NCBI RefSeq assembly: GCF_943913405.1
Contig: NZ_CALTYA010000001.1
Span: forward strand, 1-64,000
Origin: an uncultured Flavobacterium sp.
GTDB taxonomy: Bacteria > Bacteroidota > Bacteroidia > Flavobacteriales > Flavobacteriaceae
Length of the DNA stretch: 64,000 bases
Reading direction: 5' to 3'
A program made the translations under genes and the position numbers. The notes under the pieces were generated by a model. That model had not been told where the DNA came from, made no database searches, and was given only the letters and a program-made list of their open reading frames with translations. Positions 8,147 to 17,116 of this stretch are shown here, in pieces; position 1 is the stretch's first letter, and the number at the start of each line of letters is the position of its first letter.

Positions 8147-9136
8147 TCACAGAAGACTCACTTCTTTCCAAGCTGTTCCATTATGGAAATATAGCTTGCC
8201 GTCTGTGTTTACATATAGATCACCTAATGCTCCAGAAGCTGGCGCTACAGCTTGAGGCTGAAGACGCATTGCTTCGCTGACATGAAGTTTTCTTAAAGGC
8301 GTAGTGATTCCGATTCCTACATTTCCTGTTCTATCTACTTTTACGACTGTTGTTTTGTCATAATCTAGATTCAAGATATCATAAGTTTTTGTTCCGTTAG
8401 TAACTCTTAACGCAGCTTTTGGCGACGTTGGATAAGTTACACCAAAAAGTGTGCTCGCAGAATATCCAATTCCAGCTTCGCCAGTCGGCATAAAAACCAT
8501 TCTTGTTTCTTTTATATCTCCAAAAGGTCCGTCGATAAATTGCTGGATTGTAAAACTTTTAGTTTGCGGTCCATACCCAATAAAAGGCTCATTCGAAGGC
8601 TGAAATCCGTTTAAAGGATTTGGAAGCGTTGGCATCAAAGCAAAACCATTCCAAGAGTCAAACTTATTCGGATTATTAGACTGCCAATGTGTTTCAATAC
8701 CAACCATTGCTCTTCTTGCATCTGTTTCAGCCTTTGTTGCAGAAGCATGAAATTTTGCATCGTTAACCGTTGTTCCGATACTCATCAATCCTCTTGGAAA
8801 ATAAATACTATCTGAAGAAGCCGTTGCTGCTAAACTTGTTGTTCCATCAAACCATGGTTCTGAAGCATTTTTAGCATCTTCAATCCACTGGCTTCCGTCA
8901 TAATACCAAAAAGTTTTTGTTGTCGTGTCATACACTCGCATTCCTGCAGAAGTAGCATCAGCTGTTGGAAAAATTGCTGTACGCTGTGCCGTTGTCATTC
9001 TTGGCATCAAAAAGCCTTTTTCTGTAGAGACAATTTCTAGAGCAGATTTGTCGTGCGGTGTTACAGTTCCAATTCCAACTTGTGCAAAAAATGGCGCGGA
9101 CACGAAAAATGCCCCTAAAAGAAGTAATTTTTTCAT
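8147..9136 (-). CDS. Exported protein with VGIGT-type repeats (tail-fibre-like)
   Basis: A 329-residue protein with a signal peptide (about 1-18, ending FFAQ). Directly after it comes VGIGTVTPHDKSALEIVSTEKGFLMPRMT, a sequence style common in Bacteroidota exported proteins that resemble phage tail-fibre repeats. The same style returns near 270 (GNVGIGITTPLRKLHVSEA), followed by GALGDLYVNTDGKLYFHNGTAWKEV at the end. The mid-part is less repetitive. No type IX sorting domain and no intramolecular chaperone peptidase motif was seen. A structural or surface role is inference; the function is unknown. Confidence 0.65.
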   Translation of the reverse strand: MKKLLLLGAFFVSAPFFAQVGIGTVTPHDKSALEIVSTEKGFLMPRMTTAQRTAIFPTADATSAGMRVYDTTTKTFWYYDGSQWIEDAKNASEPWFDGTTSLAATASSDSIYFPRGLMSIGTTVNDAKFHASATKAETDARRAMVGIETHWQSNNPNKFDSWNGFALMPTLPNPLNGFQPSNEPFIGYGPQTKSFTIQQFIDGPFGDIKETRMVFMPTGEAGIGYSASTLFGVTYPTSPKAALRVTNGTKTYDILNLDYDKTTVVKVDRTGNVGIGITTPLRKLHVSEAMRLQPQAVAPASGALGDLYVNTDGKLYFHNGTAWKEVSLL

Positions 9137-9380
9137 TTTATTGTATGGTTTTTAAATTATCTGAATGGTTTTTCAACGTAGGCATTGACTTAATATTCAG
9201 GCTTATAAATTAATTTGAATAAGAGTAAAACTCAAATTCTAGGCTAATATAGTTTAAAGGAATATATAAAAATAAAAAAAGCGGCAAACTACCAATAAAT
9301 CCGATTAAGCGCAATTTATTGTTATAAAAATGAGTTTTTATAAAGAAAAAAGTAATTTTTTAGAATTGAAAAATCTAAAA

Positions 9381-9992
9381 TTATTCTGTCAACGGAGCAC
9401 TATTTGTCGGATGGTCAATATTTTCCTTTTGAGTTGGAAAAAACCTGTCCCTTAAATAAACATACAATTTAAGCATGATCAAGGACATTAAAATTCCCCA
9501 AACATAACCGCACAAAATATCTCCAGGATAATGAAGTCCTAAATAAATTCTGCTGTAAGCAAAAATCAAAGGCCACAAAAAGATGAATCCCATGTATTTG
9601 AGATAAGGCTTGAGCACTTTATAAAGAAAGAAAGCTGCAGCCATTGAATTTGAAGCGTGCCCAGAAATAAAACTGAAAGATTTTCGGGTTTGTACGGCTC
9701 TGATTAAAGATGCCAAATTAGGATCGCTTCCTGGTCGTAAGCGCTGAAATCCGTTTTTAAATAAGTTTGTAGTTTGGTCTGTCACTAAAATTAAAAGCGC
9801 CATGACCACAATAATCAGCAAAGAATGACGCCAGCCAAGATGCTTGAAAACCAAGTATAAAATAATGGCAAAAATCGGAATCCAGTTAACCTGTTTGGTG
9901 ATGAAAAGCCAGAAACCATCGAAAGTTTCTGAGCCAAGTCCGTTCAAAAATACAAATAGATTTTTATCTAATTCCAGTAACGTTTCAAGCAT
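9381..9992 (-). CDS. PAP2-family membrane phosphatase
   Basis: A 203-residue membrane protein with about five hydrophobic segments. The three PAP2 phosphatase motifs are present in order: K-x6-RP (KNGFQRLRP), a SGH motif (ISGHASN) and SRIYLGLHYPGDI. Family members remove phosphate from undecaprenyl diphosphate, phosphatidic acid or lipid A in the inner membrane; which substrate is used here cannot be told. Its ATG follows the stop codon of tatA with no spacer (TAAATG), so the two are probably translationally coupled. Confidence 0.9.
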   Translation of the reverse strand: MLETLLELDKNLFVFLNGLGSETFDGFWLFITKQVNWIPIFAIILYLVFKHLGWRHSLLIIVVMALLILVTDQTTNLFKNGFQRLRPGSDPNLASLIRAVQTRKSFSFISGHASNSMAAAFFLYKVLKPYLKYMGFIFLWPLIFAYSRIYLGLHYPGDILCGYVWGILMSLIMLKLYVYLRDRFFPTQKENIDHPTNSAPLTE

Positions 9993-10370
9993 TTATTTTT
10001 GTCTTTTGATTGCTCCTTCTATGGATGGGATTGATTCAATATCTTCTTTAATCGGGTTAAGTTCTGACTCAATATCAGCTTTGATTTTATCTAAACCGAA
10101 ACTTCTGTCGTTCGAATTTTCCATAATTTGGGCAAAATTCTCCTTCACTTTATTCACTTCTTCAGAAAGTCCGCCAGTTAATGATTCTTTATCAAATCCA
10201 TTCTCAGCCGCTGTTTTGTGAATTTCAGATTTAATATCATCCGTAGCACTTTTGAGCTGTTGCATTCCTTTTGCCAGTCCACGAGCGACTTCAGGAATTT
10301 TATCCGCACCAAAAAGCATGATTGCGATGAAAATTATAAATATGAATTCTGATCCTCCAATACCAAACAT
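9993..10370 (-). CDS. tatA: Twin-arginine translocase subunit TatA/TatE
   Basis: A 125-residue protein with one N-terminal membrane segment containing FGIGGSEFIFIIFIAIMLFGADKIPEVARGLAKGMQQ. The FGADKIPE.ARGLGK-like hinge and the amphipathic helix are the TatA signature. The C-terminal tail is long and charged. I start at the ATG at 10370; the longer frame begins with TTG at 10379 and adds only three residues. It precedes the PAP2 gene with zero spacing. No tatC is nearby, which is common in Bacteroidota. Confidence 0.92.
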   Translation of the reverse strand: MFGIGGSEFIFIIFIAIMLFGADKIPEVARGLAKGMQQLKSATDDIKSEIHKTAAENGFDKESLTGGLSEEVNKVKENFAQIMENSNDRSFGLDKIKADIESELNPIKEDIESIPSIEGAIKRQK

Positions 10371-10458
10371 AATATGCAATTTTATACAAAGATACGGTAA
10401 AAAAATAGTCGCAGTTTTACCTTAACTTTTTTGAATTCGATTTTAATATGATTTTAAC

Positions 10459-12714
10459 TTAACCTCCAAATTGGTCAAACTTAGATTTTATGACTTCTTT
10501 TGGCCAAGAATTGTTAGTCAAATCAATATCGGCAGTTTTCTCTTTTGGATCAAGCTTGATTTTTACGACCTTTTTATTTGTCGCAAAAGTTCTGTAAGTT
10601 ACCTCGTTTTCCTTTCTCCAAATTTGAACTGGAAAATTATAATCTTCCGTAGTTCCATCCTCAAAAGTAAGCTGTACCAAAATCGGCATCAGCATTTGTC
10701 CAGGTTTGTCAAAAGTCACTTCATAGAAATATTTAGGCGATTTCAACTGTGCTTTTTCCGTTGGTGAATATTTTTCTTGGATAAAATCTTTCAAAATTTT
10801 CACATCTTCCGTATTCAAAGATTTTTTTAATTTAGAATCCAAATCTTTTGAATCTTCAGGAAGCAAGTAAACAAACGGACCTTCTTCTTCATTAAAACGG
10901 CCTCTGCGAAGCGAAACATCTTTAGTTTCCTTTGGCGCTTCTGTTGAAACATAATATTGCTTCACGTCTTTTATGCCGATATCAACATATTCTGTAGAAT
11001 AAAACCAGCCTCTCCAAAACCAGTCCAAGTCAACAGCAGAAGCATCTTCCATAGTTCTGAAAAAATCATCCGGAGTCGGATGCTTGAATTTCCAGCGATT
11101 GGCATACGTTTTAAAAGCATAGTCAAAAAGTTCGCGTCCCATAATGGTTTCACGTAAAATATTCAAGCCCGTAGCAGGTTTCGCGTAAGCATTTGCTCCA
11201 AATTGATGAATTCCTTCAGAGTTTGACATAATTGGTTCCAAGAAACGTTGCGGACCGCTCATGTAAGGAACGATTTCATTGGCCGGACCTCTTTGCGAAG
11301 GATAATTTGGATCTAATTCTTGCTCTGCCAAATACTCCAAAAAAGTATTCAAGCCTTCATCCATCCAAGTCCATTGCCTTTCATCAGAATTCACGATCAT
11401 CGGAAAGAAATTATGCCCAACTTCATGGATAATAACACTTTGCATTCCGTGTCTCAGTCTGTCACTTACAAATCCTTTTTCATCAGGACGCCCGTAATTC
11501 CAACAAATCATCGGATATTCCATGCCTTGATCTTCCGCAGAAATTGAAATCGCCTTTGGATAAGGATAATCAAAAGTGTGCGAAGAATAACTTTTCAGCG
11601 TATGCGCGACAGTTTTGGTAGATAATTCTCCCCAAAGCGGATTAGATTCAGGCGGATACAGCGAGATTGCCATCACCGATTTCCCAGAAAGCTTCACAGC
11701 CATAGCGTCATAAATAAATTTTCTGGAAGAAGAAATTCCAAAATCACGCACATTTGTAGCTTTAAATTTCCAAGTTTTCTTTTTATCTGAAAAACCTTTT
11801 GACGCTGCTTCCGCTTCTGCCTGAGTTACTACAATTACTGGCTTATCGTATGTTTTTTCGGCTAATTGGTATCTTTTAAATTGTTCAGAAGTAAAAACTT
11901 CTTTTCGGTTCAGCAAATCTCCCGTCGCTTCTAAAATATGATCGGCAGGAACCGTAATATTCACTTCAAAATTCCCAAAAGGAAGCGCAAATTCTCCACC
12001 GCCCCAAAATTGCATATTCTGCCAGCCTTCCACATCGTTGTAAACCGCCATTCTTGGGTAAAACTGGGCAATTACATATAAATTATTTCCGTCTTTATCA
12101 AAGTGTTCGTAACCTGAGCGATAGCCGTCAATTCGATAATTATTGATATTATACCACCATTTAATCGAGATCGAAATCTTTTCTTTTGACTTTAACGGCT
12201 TGTCCAAATCAATTCGCATCATCGTTTGATTGATGACATATTTCATTGGTTTTCCGCTGGCATCATTTACATATTCGATATTAAAACCGCCGTCAAAATC
12301 TTCCTGCAGGTATTTCTTTGAAAAACCTGGAAGCGTCATTTTTTGGCTAAGCTTTTCGCTTTCTGTTAAAGGCGATTTTGAATTTCTAGCTTGCTGGTTT
12401 TGATCCAGTTGAATCCAAAGATATTCTAGATTTTCAGGAGAATTATTATGGTAGGTAATAGTTTCTTTTCCGTAGATTTTTGTGTTTTTGTCATCCAATT
12501 CAATATCCATTTTATAATCGGCTTGTTGCTGATAATAAGCTGGCCCTGGTGCTCCCGAAGCCGTTCTGAACATATTTGGAGTCGCCAAAAGATCATACAT
12601 CTGGCTGAATTTATTGGTATCGTATCTTCCCGGCTCGCGTTTTTTGTCGTCAGTTTTAGTCTCCTGTGCCAAAATTGCAATTGGAAACAATACCATTAGT
12701 AGGATTTTTTTCAT
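10459..12714 (-). CDS. M1-family (gluzincin) metallopeptidase
   Basis: A 751-residue exported peptidase with a signal peptide (about 1-16). The zinc motif HEVGHNFFP lies at about residues 430-438, with the third zinc ligand in WMDEGLNTFLEY about 18 residues on. The exopeptidase-type motif shows as DQGMEYPMICW near 395, so the GxMEN of classical aminopeptidases is replaced by GMEYP, as in many Bacteroidota M1 proteins. A C-terminal beta region follows. It is 68 bases downstream of the DUF6702 gene on the same strand; this pairing is usual in Flavobacteriia. Substrate is unknown. Confidence 0.9.
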   Translation of the reverse strand: MKKILLMVLFPIAILAQETKTDDKKREPGRYDTNKFSQMYDLLATPNMFRTASGAPGPAYYQQQADYKMDIELDDKNTKIYGKETITYHNNSPENLEYLWIQLDQNQQARNSKSPLTESEKLSQKMTLPGFSKKYLQEDFDGGFNIEYVNDASGKPMKYVINQTMMRIDLDKPLKSKEKISISIKWWYNINNYRIDGYRSGYEHFDKDGNNLYVIAQFYPRMAVYNDVEGWQNMQFWGGGEFALPFGNFEVNITVPADHILEATGDLLNRKEVFTSEQFKRYQLAEKTYDKPVIVVTQAEAEAASKGFSDKKKTWKFKATNVRDFGISSSRKFIYDAMAVKLSGKSVMAISLYPPESNPLWGELSTKTVAHTLKSYSSHTFDYPYPKAISISAEDQGMEYPMICWNYGRPDEKGFVSDRLRHGMQSVIIHEVGHNFFPMIVNSDERQWTWMDEGLNTFLEYLAEQELDPNYPSQRGPANEIVPYMSGPQRFLEPIMSNSEGIHQFGANAYAKPATGLNILRETIMGRELFDYAFKTYANRWKFKHPTPDDFFRTMEDASAVDLDWFWRGWFYSTEYVDIGIKDVKQYYVSTEAPKETKDVSLRRGRFNEEEGPFVYLLPEDSKDLDSKLKKSLNTEDVKILKDFIQEKYSPTEKAQLKSPKYFYEVTFDKPGQMLMPILVQLTFEDGTTEDYNFPVQIWRKENEVTYRTFATNKKVVKIKLDPKEKTADIDLTNNSWPKEVIKSKFDQFGG

Positions 12715-12782
12715 TGAAGTGAAATGTAAAATTCTTTTGAATCTTGAAAAATAGTCAATTTGCCATACATGTGAAAAGATTG

Positions 12783-13280
12783 TTAGTAATTTAACAATCC
12801 TTGTGCATTTCCTGTCGTTAAAAGCAGGCTTTTTTTCTCGCCTGAAATTGCAGTATGAAAAATATGTTGCTGGTCATAAATTTCCATTAAAACGGTATCT
12901 TTTATTTCCAGCGAAGTTACTTTTTCAATTTCTTTTACAGTAAAATAGCAAATTAAAACGTTGTCTTCGACTTCTTTTCCTAGAAGAATAATTTCTTTCT
13001 GCTGGCCATTTACTTTTATGAAAAATTTCTCTTTGAAGTATTTTTTCAGAAAGTCTAAACTTTCCGAAGATTCTTTGGAAGTTCCGAGATATAGTTTTTT
13101 GCCGTAATTTTTTTCCAATGCCAAATCAATATCGTCGATAAAAATTCGAGAAGTTATTTCCAAAGCTTTCTTTTTTGGAACAAATTCAACTTGATTTACC
13201 GACACATAAAATTTATGCAAAGCCATCGAACTCAAAGTCGCGAAAAGCATCAGGAGAAAAAGTATTCTTATTTTTTTCAT
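12783..13280 (-). CDS. DUF6702 family exported protein
   Basis: A 165-residue protein with a signal peptide or N-terminal anchor (about 1-20). The start of the mature part, ALHKFYVSVNQVEF, and the following RIFIDDIDLALEK motif match DUF6702 proteins, which in Bacteroidota lie next to M1 peptidase genes. Function is unknown. It lies 13 bases after the fifth paralogue of the upstream array and so is probably its operon partner. Confidence 0.75.
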   Translation of the reverse strand: MKKIRILFLLMLFATLSSMALHKFYVSVNQVEFVPKKKALEITSRIFIDDIDLALEKNYGKKLYLGTSKESSESLDFLKKYFKEKFFIKVNGQQKEIILLGKEVEDNVLICYFTVKEIEKVTSLEIKDTVLMEIYDQQHIFHTAISGEKKSLLLTTGNAQGLLNY

Positions 13281-13293
13281 CTTTCAAAGATAC

Positions 13294-14016
13294 TTATTTC
13301 TCAAAAATAGTTGCTTTTTGAAGCAAGTTGTATTGAATCGCCAAATCATTGATCCAAAAAGTCGCCAAAGTTTTATTTTGGCTTCTCACCGCTTTCATAA
13401 ACCGCGCGTCTTCCACACAATAATATTGAAAAGCTTTCACTTTTTCAGGATCAATTTTCAACACTTCTGTGAAATAGCTGGGCTCAAAATAATCATCTGC
13501 AAATTTATCGATGATCATTTCCTTTCCTTCAATTTCGATTCCTTTTTTCAAGCTGGCAGTTGTCCCATTTATTGAATTAATCAAACTCGTAATCATTCCT
13601 GATCGTGCAGAATTCAATCTTCTTTGTGCTGGAGTCGGCTCTTTTATATGCTTTTTAATAATTCCTAAATCCACTGCATTTATGGTAACATATTTGGTGA
13701 TTACCACTTCTTCCAACTGATTTGGTTTTGGCTCTAACGAAATTACCAAAAGTGACGAACGCAGGTCTTCTGGCGTAATTATTCTGCGTTTATATTCAAA
13801 AGTCATAGCCGAAAAAATCAACATATCCTCTGGCTTTGCAAGAATATGAAATTCTCCTTTTGCATCAGAAATAGCCGATTTTTCATTGACAAGATTTACA
13901 ATATTAATTCCTTCGACGCTATTTCCCATTCCGAAAATTTGGCCATGAAGCATTTTTTCTTGGGAAAAAGCATTTTGAAAAACCAGCAATAAAAAAAGGA
14001 GGTTATTTTTTTTCAT
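13294..14016 (-). CDS. Carboxypeptidase-regulatory-like domain protein, array member 5
   Basis: A 240-residue exported protein (signal peptide about 1-18). The N-terminal half is a carboxypeptidase-D regulatory-like beta-sandwich (VEGINIVNLVNEKSAISDAKGEFHI), followed by QLEEVVITKY and NAVDLGI. The C-terminal half is a helix-rich region shared by all five members, with TPAQRRL, INSINGTTASLKK and AFQYYCVEDARF. It is the last and most divergent copy: TPAQRRL replaces YTPAERRL. Its start codon overlaps the end of the previous copy by 14 bases. The role is unknown; the N-terminal domain resembles the plug-proximal domain of SusC-like transporters. Confidence 0.75.
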   Translation of the reverse strand: MKKNNLLFLLLVFQNAFSQEKMLHGQIFGMGNSVEGINIVNLVNEKSAISDAKGEFHILAKPEDMLIFSAMTFEYKRRIITPEDLRSSLLVISLEPKPNQLEEVVITKYVTINAVDLGIIKKHIKEPTPAQRRLNSARSGMITSLINSINGTTASLKKGIEIEGKEMIIDKFADDYFEPSYFTEVLKIDPEKVKAFQYYCVEDARFMKAVRSQNKTLATFWINDLAIQYNLLQKATIFEK

Positions 14017-14749
14017 CGCCCAATATTTTAAGGTAATCTGTTGCTAATTTATTGACCAAAATTTCCTGTGCAATTTTATCTTTTGACTTTAAAACCTGCC
14101 TGAATTTTTCATCTTCAACTAAGTAATATTGAAATCCCTTGACATAATCTGAAGGGATTTTTAATTTTTCAATAAAATATTCTTCGTCAAAAATGGATAA
14201 AAGTTTTTCTCTTGCGATTTCTTTTCTTTCAACTTCTAACTCCTTTTTCAGCATCGCCGTTCTTCCAGAAATTGAATTTATGATGGCGTCCAAACTGACT
14301 GAATTATATGTCCCGACTGTTAAATCATACGAAGAAGCGGTTTTTAATCTTCTTTCCGCCGGAGTATATTCTTTAGCTGGTTTTGATAAAATTCCTAAAT
14401 CTACAGCATTGATATTTCTGTATTTCGTAATTACGACTTCGTCTAATTGTCCGGGTTTTGGAGTCATTTGTATCGTAATTACTTTAGCTTTCAAATCATC
14501 TTCACTGATAATTTTTCGCTTGTATTCGAATCTTTCTGAAGACAAAACTAATAAGTCATCAGTCTTTGCCAAAATCTGAAATTCACCTTTAGCATCTGAT
14601 TTTGCTGACTTTTCATTGACAAGATTTACAACATTGATTCCTTCCGCATCATTTCCGTTAGCTGTAATTTTGACGTGAATCATCTTTTCTTGTGAAAAAG
14701 CAATTCCGTAAAAAAGCAAGAATAAAAAAAGTAATTTATTCCCTCTCAT
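14003..14749 (-). CDS. Carboxypeptidase-regulatory-like domain protein, array member 4
   Basis: A 248-residue exported protein with a signal peptide (about 1-19, ending IAFSQ). Domain order equals its neighbours: the N-terminal beta-sandwich (AEGINVVNLVNEKSAKSDAKGEF), QLDEVVITKYRNINAVDLGI, EYTPAERRL, INSISGRTAMLKKE and YVKGFQYYLVEDEKF. I use the ATG at 14749 instead of the TTG at 14755; this gives a 14-base overlap with the previous gene, as at the next junction. It is closest in sequence to member 3. Function is unknown. Confidence 0.75.
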   Translation of the reverse strand: MRGNKLLFLFLLFYGIAFSQEKMIHVKITANGNDAEGINVVNLVNEKSAKSDAKGEFQILAKTDDLLVLSSERFEYKRKIISEDDLKAKVITIQMTPKPGQLDEVVITKYRNINAVDLGILSKPAKEYTPAERRLKTASSYDLTVGTYNSVSLDAIINSISGRTAMLKKELEVERKEIAREKLLSIFDEEYFIEKLKIPSDYVKGFQYYLVEDEKFRQVLKSKDKIAQEILVNKLATDYLKILGDEKK

Positions 14750-15497
14750 CAGCAATTATTTTTAGATACTCTTCCGCTGACTTGACTACATGCATTTCAA
14801 TGGAAGGCTTATTTTTCGCAAGCAATAAAGTCGCAAAATCCTCGTCTTCCGTTAAAAAATATTTGAAACCCATGATATATTCTGTTGGTATTTTTAAAGT
14901 CTGAACATAGAAATTATTGTCATATAAATCTTCTATTTCCTTCAGCCTGAATTCTCTTTTTTCAATACTTATTTCTTTTTTCAGCCTTTTTGTCCTTCCA
15001 TTAATTGCATTCAAAATTGGATCGATCGGCAAGCTTCCGCCCAAAATTCCCAAAAGATGAATCGGCTTAAAATCGCCTGCAGTTTTCAATCTTCTTTCAG
15101 CAGGCGTATATTCTTTGGCTGGTTTTGAAAGAATTCCCAAATCTACTGCATTAAAATTTTGGTATTTTGTAATCAAAACTTCCTCTAATTGCCCTGGTTT
15201 TGGAATCATTTCAATCGTAACAATTTTCGCACCAAAATCTTCCTCTTGGATTAATTTTCTCTTATATTCAAAATTTTCAGAAGATAAAATAAGGAGATCA
15301 TCCGCTTTTGCCAAAATATAAAATTCACCGTCAGCATCAGTCAGGACTGACTTTTCGTTGACAAGATTCATTACGTTAATTCCAGAAGTATTATTTATCG
15401 GCGCAACAATTTTGCCGTGAATCATTTTCTCTTTTGACTGCGAGAAAATAATATTGCTTAAAAAAATGAAGAAAATGAGAAAGTAGTTATTTCTCAT
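14736..15497 (-). CDS. Carboxypeptidase-regulatory-like domain protein, array member 3
   Basis: A 253-residue exported protein (signal peptide about 1-19). It shows TSGINVMNLVNEKSVLTDADGEF in the N-terminal sandwich, then QLEEVLITKYQNFNAVDLGI, EYTPAERRL, LNAINGRTKRLKKE and YIMGFKYFLTEDEDF. It overlaps the preceding copy by 11 bases. The C-terminus ADERE-stop overlaps the start of member 4 in another frame. Function is unknown. Confidence 0.75.
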   Translation of the reverse strand: MRNNYFLIFFIFLSNIIFSQSKEKMIHGKIVAPINNTSGINVMNLVNEKSVLTDADGEFYILAKADDLLILSSENFEYKRKLIQEEDFGAKIVTIEMIPKPGQLEEVLITKYQNFNAVDLGILSKPAKEYTPAERRLKTAGDFKPIHLLGILGGSLPIDPILNAINGRTKRLKKEISIEKREFRLKEIEDLYDNNFYVQTLKIPTEYIMGFKYFLTEDEDFATLLLAKNKPSIEMHVVKSAEEYLKIIADERE

Positions 15498-16221
15498 TGG
15501 CTAAAAGCTCTTTGTATTCCTGCGCTAATTCCAAAATCGTGGCATCCATCGAAACTTTATTTCTTGCCTCAAGCGTTTTTATAAATGCGGCATCTTCTAC
15601 AATAAAATACTTGAAACCAGCTACATAATCTTTTTCAATTCCTAAGCTTTTCGTATAATAATCATCAGGATATGTATCTTCGATTTGGTCCATATAAGAT
15701 TCTTTTTTCTCGATGGCGAGTTCTTTACGAAGCCTTTTCGATTTTCCAGAAATTGCATTTAGAATCGCATCATTGCTGATTTCTAAGCCTTGATTTAGTC
15801 GTGCAGGTTTTGCGCCAGTCTGCAATCTTCTTTCTGCAACAGTATATTGTTTAGCATTGTCAAAAAGCTCTGAATGCACTAATTTTTCATCTTTCTGAAC
15901 TACAACTTCCTCTAATTCTGTGACTTTTGGAATCATAGAAACTGCAAAAGTTCCAGCAGAAAATTCACTGGAAGTAATTGTTTTCTTCGCATATTCAAAA
16001 CTAGGACTAGAAAAAACTATGACGTCTCCAGTTTTTGCATAAAGCGAAAATTTGCCCAAAGCATTTGATTTTGTAGTTTTTTTAGTCGTCATATTAATAA
16101 CTTCCACGCCATCAGGAGCAACTTGCAACGTATTAATTTTTCCAGCCATCAGCTTGTCTTTCGCTTGAGAAAAAGACAATTGTGAGATAAAAAGCAATAA
16201 TAAAAAGAGATTATTTTTCAT
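15487..16221 (-). CDS. Carboxypeptidase-regulatory-like domain protein, array member 2
   Basis: A 244-residue exported protein with a signal peptide (about 1-18, ending LSFSQ). The N-terminal sandwich reads PDGVEVINMTTKKTTKSNALGKFSL, followed by ELEEVVVQKD. The NAVDLGI motif of the other members is missing. The C-terminal part keeps QYTVAERRL, LNAISGKSKRLRKE and YVAGFKYFIVEDAAF. It overlaps its neighbours by 11 bases on both sides. Function is unknown. Confidence 0.75.
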   Translation of the reverse strand: MKNNLFLLLLFISQLSFSQAKDKLMAGKINTLQVAPDGVEVINMTTKKTTKSNALGKFSLYAKTGDVIVFSSPSFEYAKKTITSSEFSAGTFAVSMIPKVTELEEVVVQKDEKLVHSELFDNAKQYTVAERRLQTGAKPARLNQGLEISNDAILNAISGKSKRLRKELAIEKKESYMDQIEDTYPDDYYTKSLGIEKDYVAGFKYFIVEDAAFIKTLEARNKVSMDATILELAQEYKELLANEK

Positions 16222-16963
16222 TTTCTATAGTTTTAAGGTATTTTTCAGCCAATTGCACCAAGAGAAAATTATTTGCAGTTTTATCTTTAGTGCTCAATGT
16301 TTTAACGAAATGTTCATTTTCCACAATATAGTACAAAAATCCTTTAATATATGCTGCAGGAATCTTAAGTTTTTCGGTCAAGTATTGCTCGTCGTATAAA
16401 TTCTCTAATTTATCAATCCAATTTTCTTTCTTTTCAACCTCCAATTCTTTTTTAAGCATCGCAGTTCTTCCTGAAAATAAATTCAATAACGGATCAACTC
16501 CAAAAGAAGAATTCAATCCAATCTTTGGATCAACACCAGTCGCCGTCAGCAATTTTCTTTCCGCCGGCGTATATGATTTTGCCTTTTTAGTTAGAATTCC
16601 CAACGAATAAGCATTGATGTCTTTATATTGAATCACCATTACTTCATCAAGTTGGTTTACCATGGTTTCTAATTTTGCCATCAGCATTTCTTGTCCAAAA
16701 TGCGTCGAATCTACCGCAACCGTTTTTCCTTTAAATTCAATGGAAGCAAACATTAATGAATCGCCAGGTTTTGCCATGATCGTGAAATAACCGCCTTCTT
16801 TAGTCACGGTTTCTTTTTCGGCAGTTTTGTTGATGACATAAATTCCTTCCAGATTAGAGGTATGCGCATTCACTTTTCCCTTTAGAATTTTTCTTTCAGG
16901 AGTTTGCTCTTGCGATGAAGTTATCGCCATGACAAAAATAAAAAAGGGTACAATTTTTTGCAT
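16211..16963 (-). CDS. Carboxypeptidase-regulatory-like domain protein, array member 1
   Basis: A 250-residue exported protein (signal peptide about 1-18), the first of five tandem copies. It carries LEGIYVINKTAEKETVTKEGGYFTI, QLDEVMVIQYKDINAYSLGI, SYTPAERKL, LNLFSGRTAMLKKELEVEKKE and YIKGFLYYIVENEHF. The promoter of the whole run should lie in the 153 bases between this gene and pepE; no exact TAnnTTTG box was found there on the minus strand. Function is unknown. Confidence 0.75.
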   Translation of the reverse strand: MQKIVPFFIFVMAITSSQEQTPERKILKGKVNAHTSNLEGIYVINKTAEKETVTKEGGYFTIMAKPGDSLMFASIEFKGKTVAVDSTHFGQEMLMAKLETMVNQLDEVMVIQYKDINAYSLGILTKKAKSYTPAERKLLTATGVDPKIGLNSSFGVDPLLNLFSGRTAMLKKELEVEKKENWIDKLENLYDEQYLTEKLKIPAAYIKGFLYYIVENEHFVKTLSTKDKTANNFLLVQLAEKYLKTIENEK

Positions 16964-17116
16964 TTACACTGGGGAAGTTTGCTGGCGGTAAAAATATTCG
17001 ATGACCTTCCAAATTTATTGCCAATGAGGTACTAAAATTCTGTTAATTGTAAATTGTTGATTTTTATGAATTAAAATTTCAAAGCTTCGTAACTTTACGT
17101 TTCCAAAAATAAAGAA

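Noticed and set aside
8147..9136. Phage tail-fibre gene marking a prophage
   Set aside because: It has a signal peptide, and no other phage gene is near; this repeat style is common in exported Bacteroidota proteins.
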